The notes under the pieces were generated by a model, which saw only the letters and a list, made by a program, of their open reading frames with translations, ran no database searches and had not been told where the DNA came from. This document shows, piece by piece, positions 1 to 13,559 of a DNA stretch of 64,000 bases (its first letter is position 1; each line of letters starts with the position of its first letter). The translations under genes were made by a program, and so were the position numbers. The stretch is from NCBI GenBank assembly GCA_050084985.1, contig JBITNC010000001.1, positions 145,452,001-145,516,000 of the forward strand. The letters run 5' to 3'. This DNA is from Nageia nagi (lineage: Eukaryota; Pinophyta).

Positions 1-1200
1 TACCTATTATATGTTATCACTTTGAATGTTGGTACTATGTAATTGAGTTTAATTCATGTTCTATAATGAAATACTCTATATGGTCATGGTTCCTAACATT
101 CAAGGCTTCATAGTGAAAGAATTGTTGGATTTCCTTTTTGTGTTTACACTTTTGAAAAAAAATGAATCTCTTTCTATTTATAATTGACTTTCCTAATTGT
201 ATCAGTGTATGAATTAGCTTATAAAATTAAATGATACATGCATATATCAAGAACATCTATGTTTATTTGTAATTAGGAGAAGTTGTCAAGATCACTAGAA
301 ATCATGTCATTATTTGAATGGAAGTATTATTGATATAGTAGTAATATTTTTTGAAAAACAAAAGTGATGCAATATTTAATTGCATCACACCATGCTCTAA
401 AGATATGGAATGTACAATTCATAGAAGAGATTTCTTTCCCTAGTTAACATGTTCTTTAAACTTGTCCTTGGGATTGATTTATGTAATTAAGTCATGGAAA
501 TAATTTCTTTCTATTAGAGGGAGGAAAGGAGTTCCAAGTTTGAGTATAAGACAAATTATAATAGTATTAAGGTATGGATTGTTTGGGCTTAAACTTACAA
601 AGGAAGTAAAATTGGCTAACCCTTAGCCCTTTATATTAAACCATAAATGGGTTACTATTGCAATTAAAAACAAAAACAAACTCATGACTGGAAAGAAACT
701 TTTAGAACTTCCTAGGAAAAAGGGGCTCTTTCTTAAACCAATAAGAACATTCCATTAAACTTTTAGTTTTATCAACTCTCCATCACTTATTAAAGGATAT
801 GTTTGTATGTGGAACCAATATTGGCAACTTATCTCACTACAAAATCAACCTTCTTGATCTTAGGTATTATCACAAATGATATAGGAAATAAAATTGAATC
901 TCATGATAGAGATTTTCCTTAAGATGATCGTGGAAGGAAACTAAGTCTAGAATTTATAAATGGAATTTGAGGAGCCTTTATAATTTGACCTTTAGGATAT
1001 GAGTTTGGATTGGATAATGAATTTACATGATATTCTTGATACCGAATTCATGTTTTCCATACTCAATAAGGGTAAGGTTTGCAATATCTTATGCAATAAG
1101 ATTTGTATTATTGAAGTGGCAATAGCACTTTACACAATCATGTCCTAATTTATTTTTGGAATGTAGTGTGAACCTTTGAAGAAGTCATATTGGATTTTTC
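1..1200. other. no gene recognised
   Basis: AT-rich sequence with stops in all frames. I see no domain, LTR end or RNA gene here. It is probably decayed repeat, like most of the window. Confidence 0.5.
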
Positions 1201-1209
1201 TCTAAAAAA

Positions 1210-1375
1210 AAGGGAGATAAATTTCAAATTTCTTTTCTTGATAACTGTGGAACTTTAAGTATCACACATAATAACATCACAATAAATAAGATAAGGAAAT
1301 CCCTAGTGGATTTGGGTTGTGATAGTAATATATCATTGGAAATATATTAACAAGACTTTTCTAAATATGCAATAC
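1210..1375 (+). pseudogene. possible retrotransposon aspartic protease trace
   Basis: A short plus-strand stretch reads as a protease-like core: a few residues before it comes a Cys-Gly-Thr-Leu turn, then Ser-Leu-Val-Asp-Leu-Gly-Cys-Asp at about 1301-1324. Ty3/gypsy proteases of the Tat and Athila type have Ala-Leu-Cys-Asp-Leu-Gly-Ala-Ser at the catalytic Asp. The frame is broken by stops soon after. No flanking gag or RT is convincing, so this is a weak similarity call that could be chance. Confidence 0.25.
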
Positions 1376-1430
1376 CCATAATAAAATGAGGTGTGAGGTG
1401 AAAGAAATAGTGCCCAAAATATTATTAGTT

Positions 1431-4400
1431 TTACTATGGGAAAATATAGTGAACATATTTTTCTATAGGATGAACACATAGAATGAAAAAAGTGTAAATT
1501 CATGATTAAGATTCCAAATATAAAATTAAATGTTCCTTTTATTACTCCAAATAAAGACTATAGACTACATGCTTAAGAAATTACAACATGGATTGTTCCT
1601 TACATACAAAATATATTGGTTTAGTGCAACTATAGTGCCCAACATCGCCATAGACAAAAGAATGATCACATGGTCTTTTCAATGGGATGAAAGATAAATG
1701 TCATATTGTTGGTATAAGGATTAGCAAAATTCTTAGTTTGGTAAACCTTAAGGATCCTCAAAAATACCATAAAGGCTTGGAGAGTTGCTAGACTATCTCT
1801 TTCCTAAGAATCAAAACTAATTCATCTATGAACCTCATGGGTTCATTTATACAACTCCTACATTCTTCAAAAGATTTGATCTAGCAATTCATAATGACTT
1901 TTCCATTAGAAGAAAAAATGAATTATACCTTGAGGCACTCATGAGATAATAGGAAGTAAGCACATACCTCTCTCAATTCCATAGGTGAAGGAGGATATGG
2001 CTAAGATAAAATAGTGTAAAAATGAGTAGCAAGCTAAAAATGGTGACTAACAATGAGTAGCAAGATAAAAATACTTGAAGAAACTATAATCATATATACA
2101 AAATTTGAACTCCATGAATTGAGAAAATGCATAAAGAGCAGGTTGCATGTTTAAGACATTAAAGTGGAGTTGTTGAAGGATTAATGGAATTATAGGTGTG
2201 TACTATAGGAGATGGAGTATTGCAGCTTCTAGAAGAAGTGGAGGACCATGCCTTTCTATGTAAAGGATCCATGAACAAAGTTTAATTGGTTCTCTTTGTT
2301 GTACTACTATAGGTGGGAGAAGTACATGAAATATTATAGTCTCAAAAAATCATTGCAATTTGAAATGGAGGGTGCACAAATGGAAGTTTGTGTGCTCTCC
2401 TTTAACTTTTTTCTATTTCTACATGGCATGGAATATGAAGTGCCTAACTAATTTCTTCCATAAAAATTAAAATATTACAAAATTAAAATTAAGGAAATTA
2501 TATTCCCTTAATCAAAGCACACTCAAGTCACTATTTTAAGTGATGTAAATTATAATATACAAGGTTAAGGTTTTTTATAACATGAACAAGGGCTAAATAA
2601 AAGATAATGGATTGAATCATTAAGTCCTAATGTGATACAGAGAGGAGCAAAGTCAACCTAGGATTTAGTGAAGTTGAATCATAGGGAGATGAAGATGAAG
2701 AGGATGTTGTTATGGTCAACCTTGGTTTCTATAGTCTTGATGATATGTTTAACCCTCAAGGCTATGATGTGATGTTGGATAAAATATGATAGGGATCCAT
2801 GGGTATATAGCTAAGCTATGAACTTTTAGAATTGCACAACTTGGAAAGATGTATGGATTCTTTGAGCCCAAGATGTTAAAGCATATGAAGTCATGATAAG
2901 GGTCAACCCAAATAGTTGGTCATTAGAGGATCAAAGTATACTAGATAACTTAACAAACATACATGATATATTAGACACTAGTTTTAATTTATCTTTTGAT
3001 TCTTACCTTTTTCCTATGGATATTGAATCTATTTTTTCATATGGAATAACCTTTATTCACAAAGGATCTATTTATTTTATTTTTAGATTTTCATTTTCTC
3101 CATCTAAGATTTAAGGGATTTTTAATTCTAAATCACTATTTAAGCTTCAATAAAACTCTTAGGATAGTTTTATTCCTAGTGAATTTGATTTATATACTAA
3201 CTTTTTTAGGTTATTTGAAAAATATGCTAAATTAGTGAAGGGACATGAGATAAACTCTCTAGGTTATAAGGAATTATGTTTTAAATATTTTTACCCTTGT
3301 TCTAAATTTGGTACTAAATGTACATACCTTCAAATTCATTAGGAGATATCTCTTTATCCAGTCCTCTTATGAGGTAGGGTTCTTCTATGGCATTTGTTGC
3401 ATTGGGAGGGATCTCTCTATGATGACCTCCTATGGGGTATGATATTTTGGGATTTTATACCTTTTTTTGTTTAGTATTTCTCTTAGTATAAACCTTCTAC
3501 TAGAGGAGAATATTATGTTGGAAAACACCAATTTTTTCAAATTTAAACCCATATTTTTCTTGGTATAAATTCCATATGTTCCTTTTTGTGAGGAAAATTT
3601 TGAACTCTATTTTGAGAAGCAATAATATTTTTAAATTTTAGGTCCATATTTAAAACTAGGAAACTATAGCATTCTAATTTTAGCTCTTAACTTTACAAGG
3701 GGTCATGGTAGGGAGGAGATTGATAAACCCTATGTCTTAATAACTTTTTTGGAGTAATATTTTCTATATTTCAATCTACAAGGTTGGAGATCCTTTCAAA
3801 ATCCATATTTTTAATATAATAAAAAAATTAAAAAGTGTTATTTTCTATTTATAATTTTTGATATTGTAACCTATTTACCAAATTGGCTCCAAAACATCAA
3901 GTAATAATATTTGGTAAACTCTAGGAGTTTTCTCTTTATGGATTGAAGGTTTTAGTATAGAGAAGTGTCCTTGAGTCTTATATGGATAGATTATTTGGGC
4001 TTCCAATAGCCTTATGATATATTTTATAATAACTTACAACCTCTCCATATAAGTTTTTTTTTTTTATAAGATGAAGCATAATTTCTTATCTTAACCTGTG
4101 AAAAGAGGCTTATATTTTCCTAAATATTCATTTGTATGTAAAGGAGTCGATTGATATTGTAGTGGGTGATCATGCATTTATTTACTAAATTATGCATTAT
4201 TACTTTGTTAAATAATTAATTTGTATAATTCAATAACTACAATATCAAATATTTCCCTTTATCAAAAAATTAACAAGAGTAACCTCATCCTATGTACTAG
4301 AGCAAAATTCTCGATTGATTAATGTTAGGTTTTAGCATTTTCATATAAAATTGAGAAATTAGTCCTTACACTCCTTGGAAAAAGAATAAATAAGAAAAAC

Positions 4401-5652
4401 AATAAGCAAACACATCAAGTAATAGAGGTAATAGATTAACATGTAGGTTCAACCAATGTGAGCTACATCCATAGAGAAGATTTCAACCCTTGTATTGAAT
4501 CAATATTCCAAAGGATCCAAGAAACACACTAGAAATATAAATTTTCTACAAAACCTTCCTTTGGAGTATAATCATGACCTCACTACAAATTTCTCAAACT
4601 CTCAAACTAGAAAAAAAATTAAGATAATAAGAAATAAGCTCGAAACTACATACCAAAACTACATCATACCCTCAATACAAGATCCTCAATTTATAGGAGA
4701 TATACCATCCCAATTTGACCCTATAAGGGTCAAAGAAGCCATGGGTAAATATACCAACCTAATTATAATTACCATCCATAAAATTAAATATTTAAGAGAA
4801 GTGATTTTAGGTACCCAAAATGGAGTTTAATATTCTCTATTTTCAAATCGGCATGCATTAGACTAGTTAGCACCTTGTGATAAACCTCTAATAGATAGAT
4901 TAATATTCTAGTTCCCAAAATATCCCCTTCACTAATAAACATATTGGTTGGCTGATAAACCTACTAATCCTTGTATGATTCACCCTCAAGTAACCAATTA
5001 GAAATAGAGTGTGAGAATTTAAACTTAGCCCATAAATCAAGCTCCATACTTAACAATTAATATTAAGATTTTTGATTGGATTTTTGTCTATCATGAGAAA
5101 CCAATAAGTAAAATCCCTTTATAAATACAATCCAAAGATAATATTAAGCTTTAAAACTAATTTCTCTATATTACTCCTAGCTTGTCTCAATTATACCTAA
5201 GTTTTCAAAGCCCTCACACACCTTATCATTGCCACCTTAATAAAATAATCCTAATTCATTTATTTTTATTTATCCATATTTTCCTAATTCAATTTAATTA
5301 TATTTTTAGAGTATAGACAATCCTATATTATATAGATATCCTTACCCTTAATTTTTATTTATGTGGTTGTATTGATATCTACAAATCCATACCAATTTCA
5401 TATCATCATAATGTTTAGATATGTTGAACATCTAGGTTTTAATTCACTTAATATTTTATCATAGATTTTGTTCATGGCTTCATAAATTTTGATGATATTA
5501 AGTACCCTTATATGTATATATAGTTATAAAATGCATAAGTAATACTAAGGTACATAAATAATTTATAAATTACTAAAATCCCATTTCATCCATCAAGTAT
5601 CTCCCATACCTAAATCCTATAAAAATAGGTGAACAATATTAATTTATATAAC
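1431..5652. other. decayed sequence, no gene recognised
   Basis: No domain is recognisable. Two open stretches stand out: 2893-3114 (plus, ATG start) and 4495-4830 (plus, 111 codons, but opening on TTG with no early ATG). The latter has a plausible amino-acid mix rich in Lys, Asn and Ile but matches no family I know. Both may be remnants of gag-like or spacer sequence of an older element. The last five bases, ATAAC at 5648-5652, are the left target duplication of element A0. Confidence 0.4.
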
Positions 5653-6377
5653 TATTATAACCAAAATAATAATAATTAGGGTTATTTACAAAATATTAAA
5701 TTTGCTAATTAACTATGAAATAATAGTAAATAAATGACATGAAAGATGAAAATGACCTAATTGACCCTAACCTATCAAAACTAGATTTACAAAAGATACA
5801 AACATGTATTTTAACTGTGATGATGAATGGAGCAAAATTTAAATCAAAAGTGGATGAATGACAATCTTCTCCAAAATATAGAGCCATGAATTTGACCTCA
5901 ACCTAGCAATAATGTTAGAAACCCAATGATATCACATGGTTACCATTCCATAATACCTTTCCCTTTTGCTTGATGCCATCATCCCACCTTTGATGCATAG
6001 AATATCCCTCACAACGGGATGAAAGATCATAGGAATGCAAAGCTAAGAGTATAACAAATCTAAATATGATATGTGGTATTAAGAAATACTAATAAAAATT
6101 GATATAAGTATATTACCATCTATCAAGGATTCAAGATTATGTCATATCATGTCATCTCTTTGGTCATGCATAACCCCTCCACCTTTATAGGAAATAGGTT
6201 TAGTGCTAAGCCTTCTCCTCAAGTTTATTGTGATGTCGAGTCGACCTATTACCACAAAACATAAAGGTAGATGAGAGTGCATATGGAAAGAGAATTTATT
6301 TAATAAATCATATAAATTATTTTAAATACCTAAAAGAGGATTTTAATTAAATTAAAATTACTTTTTAGGTGTTAATA
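5653..6377 (-). repeat. 3' LTR of element A0
   Basis: This aligns along its length with 18631-19356. On the element (minus) strand the intact partner starts TGTTAACACC and ends GTTATAACA; this copy has mutated termini (TATTAACACC and GTTATAATA). A TATA-like CTATAAAGGT lies at 6181-6190 (minus). The element-strand sequence just before the LTR (6378 onward) contains ATTGGGGC, a plausible polypurine tract. Substitutions and small indels are spread along the pair, so the insertion is old. Confidence 0.85.
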
Positions 6378-7109
6378 GATGCCCCAATTTGAATACATTT
6401 TCATACTTTTGGGAAAAAAGGTAATCAAAGCATGAATTCAAAGTATAACAAGAAAAGTAAGAAATTACTCCCTAAAAAGTTATCTCCCAGCAACAACTTT
6501 GGATGCCCTAATTTTTTATCTATGTTATGCCTCCTATTTGACTTGGTTGCAAAATGATGGACCTCTCATCAAAGGATGAATACAAGGCAAAGAAAATGGA
6601 AGCTGAAAAGAGCTTAGATAAGAAATGGTTTTATGTAATATATCTCAAATATATACATTGAACATCATGATATGGAAATTATGGTAAGAAAGGCAAACTT
6701 ATCCTTGGTGATTTACCCATCAAGATTTTATGAAGATGATAACCAATACGAATGAGGAAAATGATACAAACACTAATTTGAAAAATGAAATACCATATTG
6801 ATATGTTTATGATATGCATTATTTGATAAGAAATATTTTATGAAATGAAATGAAAGTAAAGGAATAAAATACGTTTTTTGATGTTTTATCATGATTATGA
6901 AGAAACAACAATTTTTGGATATTTTTGACCAGTTAAGTCCAACAAAATCGCTAGAAACTCAACAACATCACTAGATTATATCCTTATTTTCCTAAAATGT
7001 TAGTATGAAAAGATGAAGAAATGCATATTTTTACAAAAAATATTAGACATAAATATTTTTCAAATGCATAATGTTAATTATATTACATTCTTGATTGCCT
7101 TAAATTGTA

Positions 7110-8160
7110 GATAATTTATATGCACCTTTTTTATAATTTGCAATGATAATGTAAGGACCTATCCAGTTAGGTTTGCACTTATCTTTCTTGTCATTCTTCA
7201 TAGCTTTAGTGTTGGAAATGTTTTCTTTTAAGACTAGGTCACTAAATTTGAGCTCTTTAGTCTTCATCTTTTTGCTAAAGACTTTTTTGAAACTAGAATG
7301 GTAGAAATAAAGGTGTTCTAAGGCATTAATAGGTTTTTCATCTAGTACCTCTAGTTAGGCTAATCTAGATTTTCTACTATCCTCATTAGGAATGAGGCCA
7401 TGTAGTGAAACATTAAGAGATGATATTCCTAACTCAAGGGGAACTTAGACTTCATTGCCATACATCAATGAGAAAGGATTTTCCCCTACAAAAGTTCATA
7501 TACTTATTATTTATGATCACAAAGCATAAAGGAGTTTTTAATGCCAGTGTTTACAATATTTTGTAATAATTTTGGATAAGATACTCTTAATGGCCTTGTT
7601 AGAGGCCTTAGCTTGACCATTACCTTGGGCATAATATGGGGTGGAGAACTTCCGTTCAATATGATATTTAACAAAAATTCTTTAAATTCATTATTTTTAA
7701 AGCTTGGACCATTATCCATGAATAATTTAAAAGGCACACCATATTTAGAAAATATAAACTCAACAAGAAATTCAACAATCTTACCTCCTCTTGCAGACTT
7801 CATGGGTATAGCCTCCACCCATTTTGTGAAGTATTTTGTAGTGGTAATGATAAAATTATGGCCATCTCTTGAAACAAGGTTAATTTTACCAATAAAATCA
7901 AGTGCCCAAATATAAAAATACCAAGGAGATACAATATAATACAAATCATGAGAAGGAGAAGGTTGAATACTAGCATTCTTTTGACATTGTTCATATTTAT
8001 TGATATGTAATTCACAATGTTCAAGCATAGTGGGCCAATAATAACCTATTCTAAGACTCTTTTAATAAATAAATTTAGCACAAAAGTATCCACCACATTC
8101 ACCATCATGAGCTTGAGGAAGGGCCATGTCTACTTTATGCCTCATTAAACATCTAAGAAG
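7110..8160 (-). pseudogene. integrase region of element A0
   Basis: Minus-strand remnant of a Ty3/gypsy integrase. The open stretch 7507-8028 holds the Cys-x2-Cys end of the HHCC zinc finger (CQKNA context), then Trp-Ala-Leu-Asp-Phe-Ile-Gly (first catalytic Asp) and MDNGPSFKNNEF (second catalytic Asp). The His and first part of the zinc finger are in the preceding frame (AHDGECGG), around 8090-8130. After a frameshift near 7640 the region with the catalytic Glu is scrambled. A GPY-type C-terminal motif (NWIGPYII) follows at about 7140-7170. Frameshifts and stops make it non-functional. Confidence 0.85.
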
Positions 8161-8800
8161 AGCACCATCAAAAGACCTTCTATACAACAAATAACCTACG
8201 ATGACATACTTAGTTGCTAGCTTTTTGACTCTAATTCTAAGAACAACATATTGATACCATTCATACACATTGATACAAGTAGCAAAATAGTAATGATCCT
8301 CAATTAAATCTTCAACAACATACTCATGAGAAGGCTTACCTATATTTTTGATTATAAGGATAGTCTCTTCATATTTTATGTTAATAGGAGCAAGGGAAGT
8401 AACACTATCCATTGCATCAACATACCTATTATTTTCTCTTGGCATGTTGTCAATTTCATACTCATTGAAGTAGATGAGGAAATTCTCTACCATTTCTTCA
8501 TGTGGTAGTAACTTGGGATCTTTGGTATTGTAGATGTTGGAAATTTTATTCACAATTAGTTGAGAGTCACTAAATATTTTGATACTTTTTACTCTCAGAA
8601 GTATTACAATTTTTAGACCTAAAATTAAAGCCTCATATTCTACCATGTACTTAGTACAATCAAAACTTAAATGATAACACATAGGGATAACATCACCATG
8701 AGGATTGATGAGAATAATTCCTACCCTTAGTTCATGAATGTACTTAAAACCATCAAATATCAAGGTATGGTCCACTCATCATTTTCCATCAAACCAACAA
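8160..8800 (-). pseudogene. second (archaeal/plant-type) RNase H of element A0
   Basis: The 8062-8775 minus frame (237 codons, running on into the integrase zinc finger) shows a plant-type RNase H1 layout: an Asp-Gly opening (FDGFKYIHELRVG), VEYEALILGL as the Glu motif and FSDSQLIVNKI as the second Asp motif. It lies after a conventional gypsy RNase H and before integrase. That order is the hallmark of the Tat clade, whose members took up an extra RNase H. The frame is unusually open compared with its surroundings, but it lacks an independent start and is part of a broken polyprotein. Confidence 0.8.
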
Positions 8801-8879
8801 AAACATGTGGGAATTCAGGCTCAAGAATTGTGTGGTAGCCTAAGAATGCAGTGGTAGAGGTAAGTTTATGGTTGTTTTA

Positions 8880-9749
8880 GCCATTCACTTCATATGAAAA
8901 TTCTTCCTACATGTTGGATACTTCATTTCATGGGTGATTTGTAATGAAATCTACTATCACTTATCCCTTTATCAACTTCTGAGTGATAAAGACCAAATTA
9001 AATTCTTGAAGCAACATTACCCATTTTGTAGCCCTTCCAAACAAGCAAGATTTGGACATGAGATATCTAAGAGGATTAACATGAGCTATTACATAATCTA
9101 TATTTACAATCATGTAATATCTTAAATTTTATATTGACAAGACTATGGTAAAACACATATTTTCTATTGGAGTATACCTTATCTCATAATAAAGTAAAGT
9201 CTTACTCATATTGAAGATTGCTCTTTCCTTGTTATTGTCATTCTTTAAGCTAACATTTTCCCTAATGCACTTAATGTTGTTGAAACATAAAATCACAAAA
9301 TATTTTATATTATAAGGGCCTAATACTGAAGAATTAGTAAGGTACCTTTTGATGTTATCCAAATCCTTTTGACACTTTTCATCCCAAATGAATTTCTCAC
9401 CTTTCTTCAACAAATGAGAAAATGTGGAAGTCATATCTACTAGCTGGGTAATGAACCTTATGACTACTTGAACTTTTCCTTGAATATTTTGAATCTCTTT
9501 TAAATTCTTAGGAGGCAAATCAATAATTACTAAAACATTTTTTGATCCACCTCTATGCCTCTCCTTGAAATAATGAACCCAAATAATTTACCTTATGAGA
9601 CTACAAATGCACATTTTTGAGGTTTCAACTTCAACTTGTATTCTCTAATCCAATGAGAAATATTTATTAAATCTAAAATGTGATTATATTTGATTGTGAA
9701 TTTAGCTAGTATGTCATCAACATACACCTCAACATTATCATGGAACATA
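8880..9749 (-). pseudogene. RT palm/thumb and gypsy RNase H of element A0 (downstream half)
   Basis: Reading the minus strand from 9749: a Phe-His-Asp stretch, then the RT catalytic box YVDD at 9713-9724, a palm/thumb segment, and in the open stretch 9129-9518 the connection domain (LKEIQNIQGKVQ, then FSHLLKKGEKFIWDEKC). The conventional RNase H follows (KERAIFNMSKTLLYYE), with a tail resembling VIAHVNPLRYLMSK near 9050-9100. The 5' half of this RT is 7.9 kb away at 17614-18270, split off by element A. A stop near 9600 and frame changes show decay. Confidence 0.85.
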
Positions 9750-9754
9750 CTTAC
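9750..9754. repeat. left target site duplication of element A (CTTAC)
   Basis: CTTAC here is repeated exactly at 17609-17613, directly outside the two LTRs of A. Removing A plus one copy joins the A0 RT frame sensibly (Ala-Met-Val then Ser-Met-Phe-His-Asp), which confirms the insertion site. Confidence 0.9.
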
Positions 9755-10436
9755 TATATACACTAAATAATGTGATGGTGTAGTTAATTAGGGGAATTAA
9801 CACATGCACTATTTGTTCTATTAGTTAGTTGACATAAAATAGGAATATGAAAATAGATGATTAAGCATAAAAGTTCATTTCATTAATATGCATATTCAAT
9901 TGATCAAGGAAAGGCATACATTAAGAATGAGTAATATCATATACACTAGTACGATGTTGGTGTCCTAGTAACAGTATGCCATTGGCATCATGTTAATAAT
10001 CAAATTAAAGATGCAACAAAATATGAAATGATAAGTGAATGAATGATTTATCAATATAATGAAAGTATGATAATTCTTGAGATTACATATTCACTTATTA
10101 TAGATAAGAATACTTCCAAAGGTTTGCTTTGCAAATGATGTTTGAGTCCTTGATTCTCTATCCAATCTTTAGTTGATAGAAGCCTTGGGTCTTTTGTAAT
10201 ATTCCTCTTGCCTAGTCTCCTCCTGACAATAATCCCTTCCTCTATCTTTGTATGTATTTAATGCCTTTATATAGGGATGCTTATATTATAGGACTTGACA
10301 CCTTGTATAATCCACAAAGGTCAAATATATGGCCTACACCTCTTTTATACATTTTAAATCCCTTTTTAAATAATACATTGTTAAGAGATTAAAATAATTT
10401 ATTAAATACATAAAAGTTCATTTTGAGGCATCTACA
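9755..10436 (-). repeat. 3' LTR of element A
   Basis: 682 bp, aligning end to end with 16926-17608. Its plus-strand right end is CATCTACA, so the element strand begins TGTAGATG. The far end is mutated (TATATACAC versus TGTAGACCC in the partner). A TATA box, TATATAAAGG on the minus strand, lies at 10264-10273. The many scattered differences from the other LTR imply an old insertion. Confidence 0.88.
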
Positions 10437-10449
10437 TTTTCCCCTCTTT
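10437..10449 (-). promoter_or_regulatory. polypurine tract of element A
   Basis: On the element strand AAAGAGGGGAAAA abuts the start of the 3' LTR. This is the expected plus-strand DNA primer, and it also fixes the element orientation as minus. Element B has the near-identical AAAGAGGGGTGAAA at the same place. Confidence 0.85.
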
Positions 10450-10974
10450 GTATGTGTGATTAAAGTAATGAAATTACATATCCAAAGAAGAAGTCAAGAT
10501 ATAGAATTTTTTTTTTTATCTTTTTACTGATGTTGTCTTTTGTTGAAGATGAATGATTGATGTTGAGGGACCTTGTGTTACCCCATTTTGACTTGGGTTC
10601 CTTAGGAAAGATCCTTGAGTGGAATAGCCAAGACAAAAGTTTCTGAAAATCTATCTTTATGAATACTATTTGGATGATATTTGGATGACTATAAAAATTT
10701 ATATCCAAGGTTGGAGATGGAAAATATGATTTGCCTCCCTTATACTATTTCAATCATGAATATAGTTATTCCATTATGTTTGATACTTGAGAACCATTTG
10801 CACTTATATCCATACCTTGAAATAGAGAGGTTACACTTTGGATTGGTGGAAATAACAATAAAATGTACACCACCAATGGCCCAACAGATTGTGAGCATGG
10901 TGTTGGCACCCTGGTTTTGATTATAATTTTATTCTATTTTGTTGGATCTGTGTACCTATAATAAAATGTTAATC

Positions 10975-11690
10975 ATAAAATAATGATGGATGTGAAATAA
11001 TTTATTTTATCCATTGGACATGATCCAATATTAACATCTTGCTCACAGATGCATCATCGATTTATCTTTTAAATGAGTGAACTCTCACTAGCTGTATCGA
11101 TGATCATACATTTGTATGTCTATGATCTAAAGATAGTATGCTTTATATGGGTTCAAAGAAAAAACCATGTGGATACACATTAAAATGTATCATAAATTAG
11201 ATATTATCCAATATCAATAAATTACTCATAGCTACATTGTCGGTTTACTTTTAAGTGAGTTAAATCTCACTAGCCATATCGTTGGCCATTAGTGATGCAT
11301 TTTTATGTCCATGATTGAAAGATAATATGCTTTATATGGGTTCAAAGAAAAATCCATGTTTATACACAATAAAATGTATCATATATTAGAGATGATCCAA
11401 CATAAAAAAATTGCTTATGGTTGCATCATCGGTTTACTTTTAAGTGAGTGAACTCTCACTAGCTGTATCATTGACTATTAATGATCATGCATTTTTAAGT
11501 CCATGATTCAAAGATAATATGCTTTAGATGGGTTCAAAGCAAAAAACCATGTGGATACACAAAAAAATTTATTATCCATTAGAGATGATCCAATGTCAAC
11601 AAATTGCTCATGGTTGCATCATTGATTTACTTTTAAGTGAGTGAACTCTCACTAGCCATATCAATGGCCATCGATGATCATGTGTTTTGA
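10975..11690. repeat. tandem array, about 3.8 units of roughly 185-193 bp, inside element A
   Basis: The block containing GCATCATCGGTTTACTTTTA recurs at about 11051, 11233, 11423 and 11616, giving periods of 182, 190 and 193 bp. Each unit also carries ATATGCTTTATATGGGTTCA-like and GATGATCCAAT-like blocks, and a short inverted repeat AGTGAG-TGAACT-CTCACT. There is no reading frame across it. It lies in the polymerase-free part of A, on the 3' LTR side. Confidence 0.8.
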
Positions 11691-13559
11691 TTTCCATGTT
11701 TTGAATATATTAGCCATAATAAGCAAGGATGAAATAAATATAATATATTATAATATTCTGAGCTATAATGATCAAATTTCCTCATATTCAAACCTATAAA
11801 GTTTTGAGAGCTTGAGTTTAATTTTTCATAAAGGATGTACACCATTGGCGCCATGAAAATAGGTTAATGTACATCATCAATGCCATGTGGATAGTCTTCC
11901 ATACCATTGACATCATAGGATTTCTTGAATTTAGCTAAAATAAAACTATCTTGACTACTATTATCCAAAATTTGTTGATTCACCAAACTTATAGCTAAAT
12001 ATGAGATTACCCTTGGTTAATGATAAAAAAGGGGTAAGGCAAGCCATCTTTTCATATGCATGAACACACATTGCATCACCACATCATCACATCATCATTT
12101 GGGTGATATTCATGAATCACCAACACATGGAGGAGAATATATTTATTCAAAGCTACAAGAAATATAGCACATAATGCAAAGTGAAGTCTAGAAGGGGAGA
12201 TAATACCCCATCGATCTGCATATTTCTTCATGTCGACTTTAGGTCAATTAATAGATGTCGATTTATTCACTTGACATGCATCAATTCATGTTAACAAATA
12301 TAAAACTTTCCAAATATTAATTTAACATTCTTAATAACCTCAAATGAAAATAGAAAAAAAAAATCCATACTTCATGATGGAAGCATAATTTTTGTATTGG
12401 TCCTCATGCTAGAAAGGTGCAATTAAGGATAAGTATAGGAGGGTTTTTAATCATTTGAGTAACTCATGGATTGGTATACCACTAATGAATTGATGTTAGT
12501 ACACCACCAACATCATGAAATAAGTGGATAAAGTCATCCAATTAAGTAGTGCCTTCATATGTCACCAAATCTTACAAATATCATGGGCCTACAGCTTCCT
12601 AGGAATAACCTTCTTGAAGATATAATTTTACCTTGCCAAATGACTAAAATCAAATATACATAATTCAATTTTTTTTTTTTTATATCATAAATAAGTATCC
12701 ATTATCATATGAAAAACTATCAATTGATGAAAATGAACTAGGCATATTGGAAACTCATCTAAATAACAAATTAGCACATCACCTAAACCTAATATAAATT
12801 TTAGTGAAAAATACAAATAAAGTGATCTTTACTTGAGACATGTAGGTGTCATTTGAATAAATTTTGACAATAATTAGATCCAAAATTTAATAATAGCACA
12901 CAAAACTCAAGAGAAATGGACACTACCAGCACCATGCAAATGGTAATTTTTAGTATTCGAAAAAGGATAAGAGAATTGAAATTTTTACAAGGCCAATAAG
13001 CCCTCCACATAAGGATTCACAAATTGTATGTCAAAAAAGAAGTGATGCCCTAATTTAAAACCACAAATTCAACTTATAAAATCAATTTTTTATAAAAATA
13101 GGTCATTTTGACCTTGACACTCTTGCCATTTGGAGCTCTAACAAGTAGGCATTGACTTTGTCACTGAACTAGCCAATTTTTCCACCTTGCTAGCAATGTT
13201 GCACTATTGGAGTATCCATTCCATCCATAATTTTAACACATCAAGTAGGAGGATGTCCATACAAGATCTAATACTATGTAGTTATGGTTTCCATTGATTG
13301 GGGGAGTATCCAACAATTGATTATGGGGAGGACATGTCATCTAGTGAAGTATCTCCGCAGTCTGCCAATCAAGCATGCGGTAAGTAGATTCAAACTTGAA
13401 ATATTATAATTTTATTATCCATGAGTGGAGAGGATGGAATAACAAACCCAGGTGTTACCTTGTAGGATTGCAACTAGTTAAGAAATATTCTACTTGTAGT
13501 GCTTCATGATTTTCAAATTTTAAATGTACCTAATGAAAGACTAATTGGCATTATGTATG
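11691..13559. other. non-coding interior of element A
   Basis: No reading frame is recognisable. It contains several copies of a degenerate motif resembling TACACCATTGGCGCCATG (for example 11838-11855, 11870-11887, 12500-12517, 12919-12936). The part nearest 13559 may hold decayed upstream portions of the antisense frame seen at 13560-13995. Confidence 0.6.

Noticed and set aside
7613-7915. Plus-strand 100-codon frame over the A0 integrase
   Set aside because: It is the shadow of the minus-strand integrase, which has recognisable catalytic motifs.
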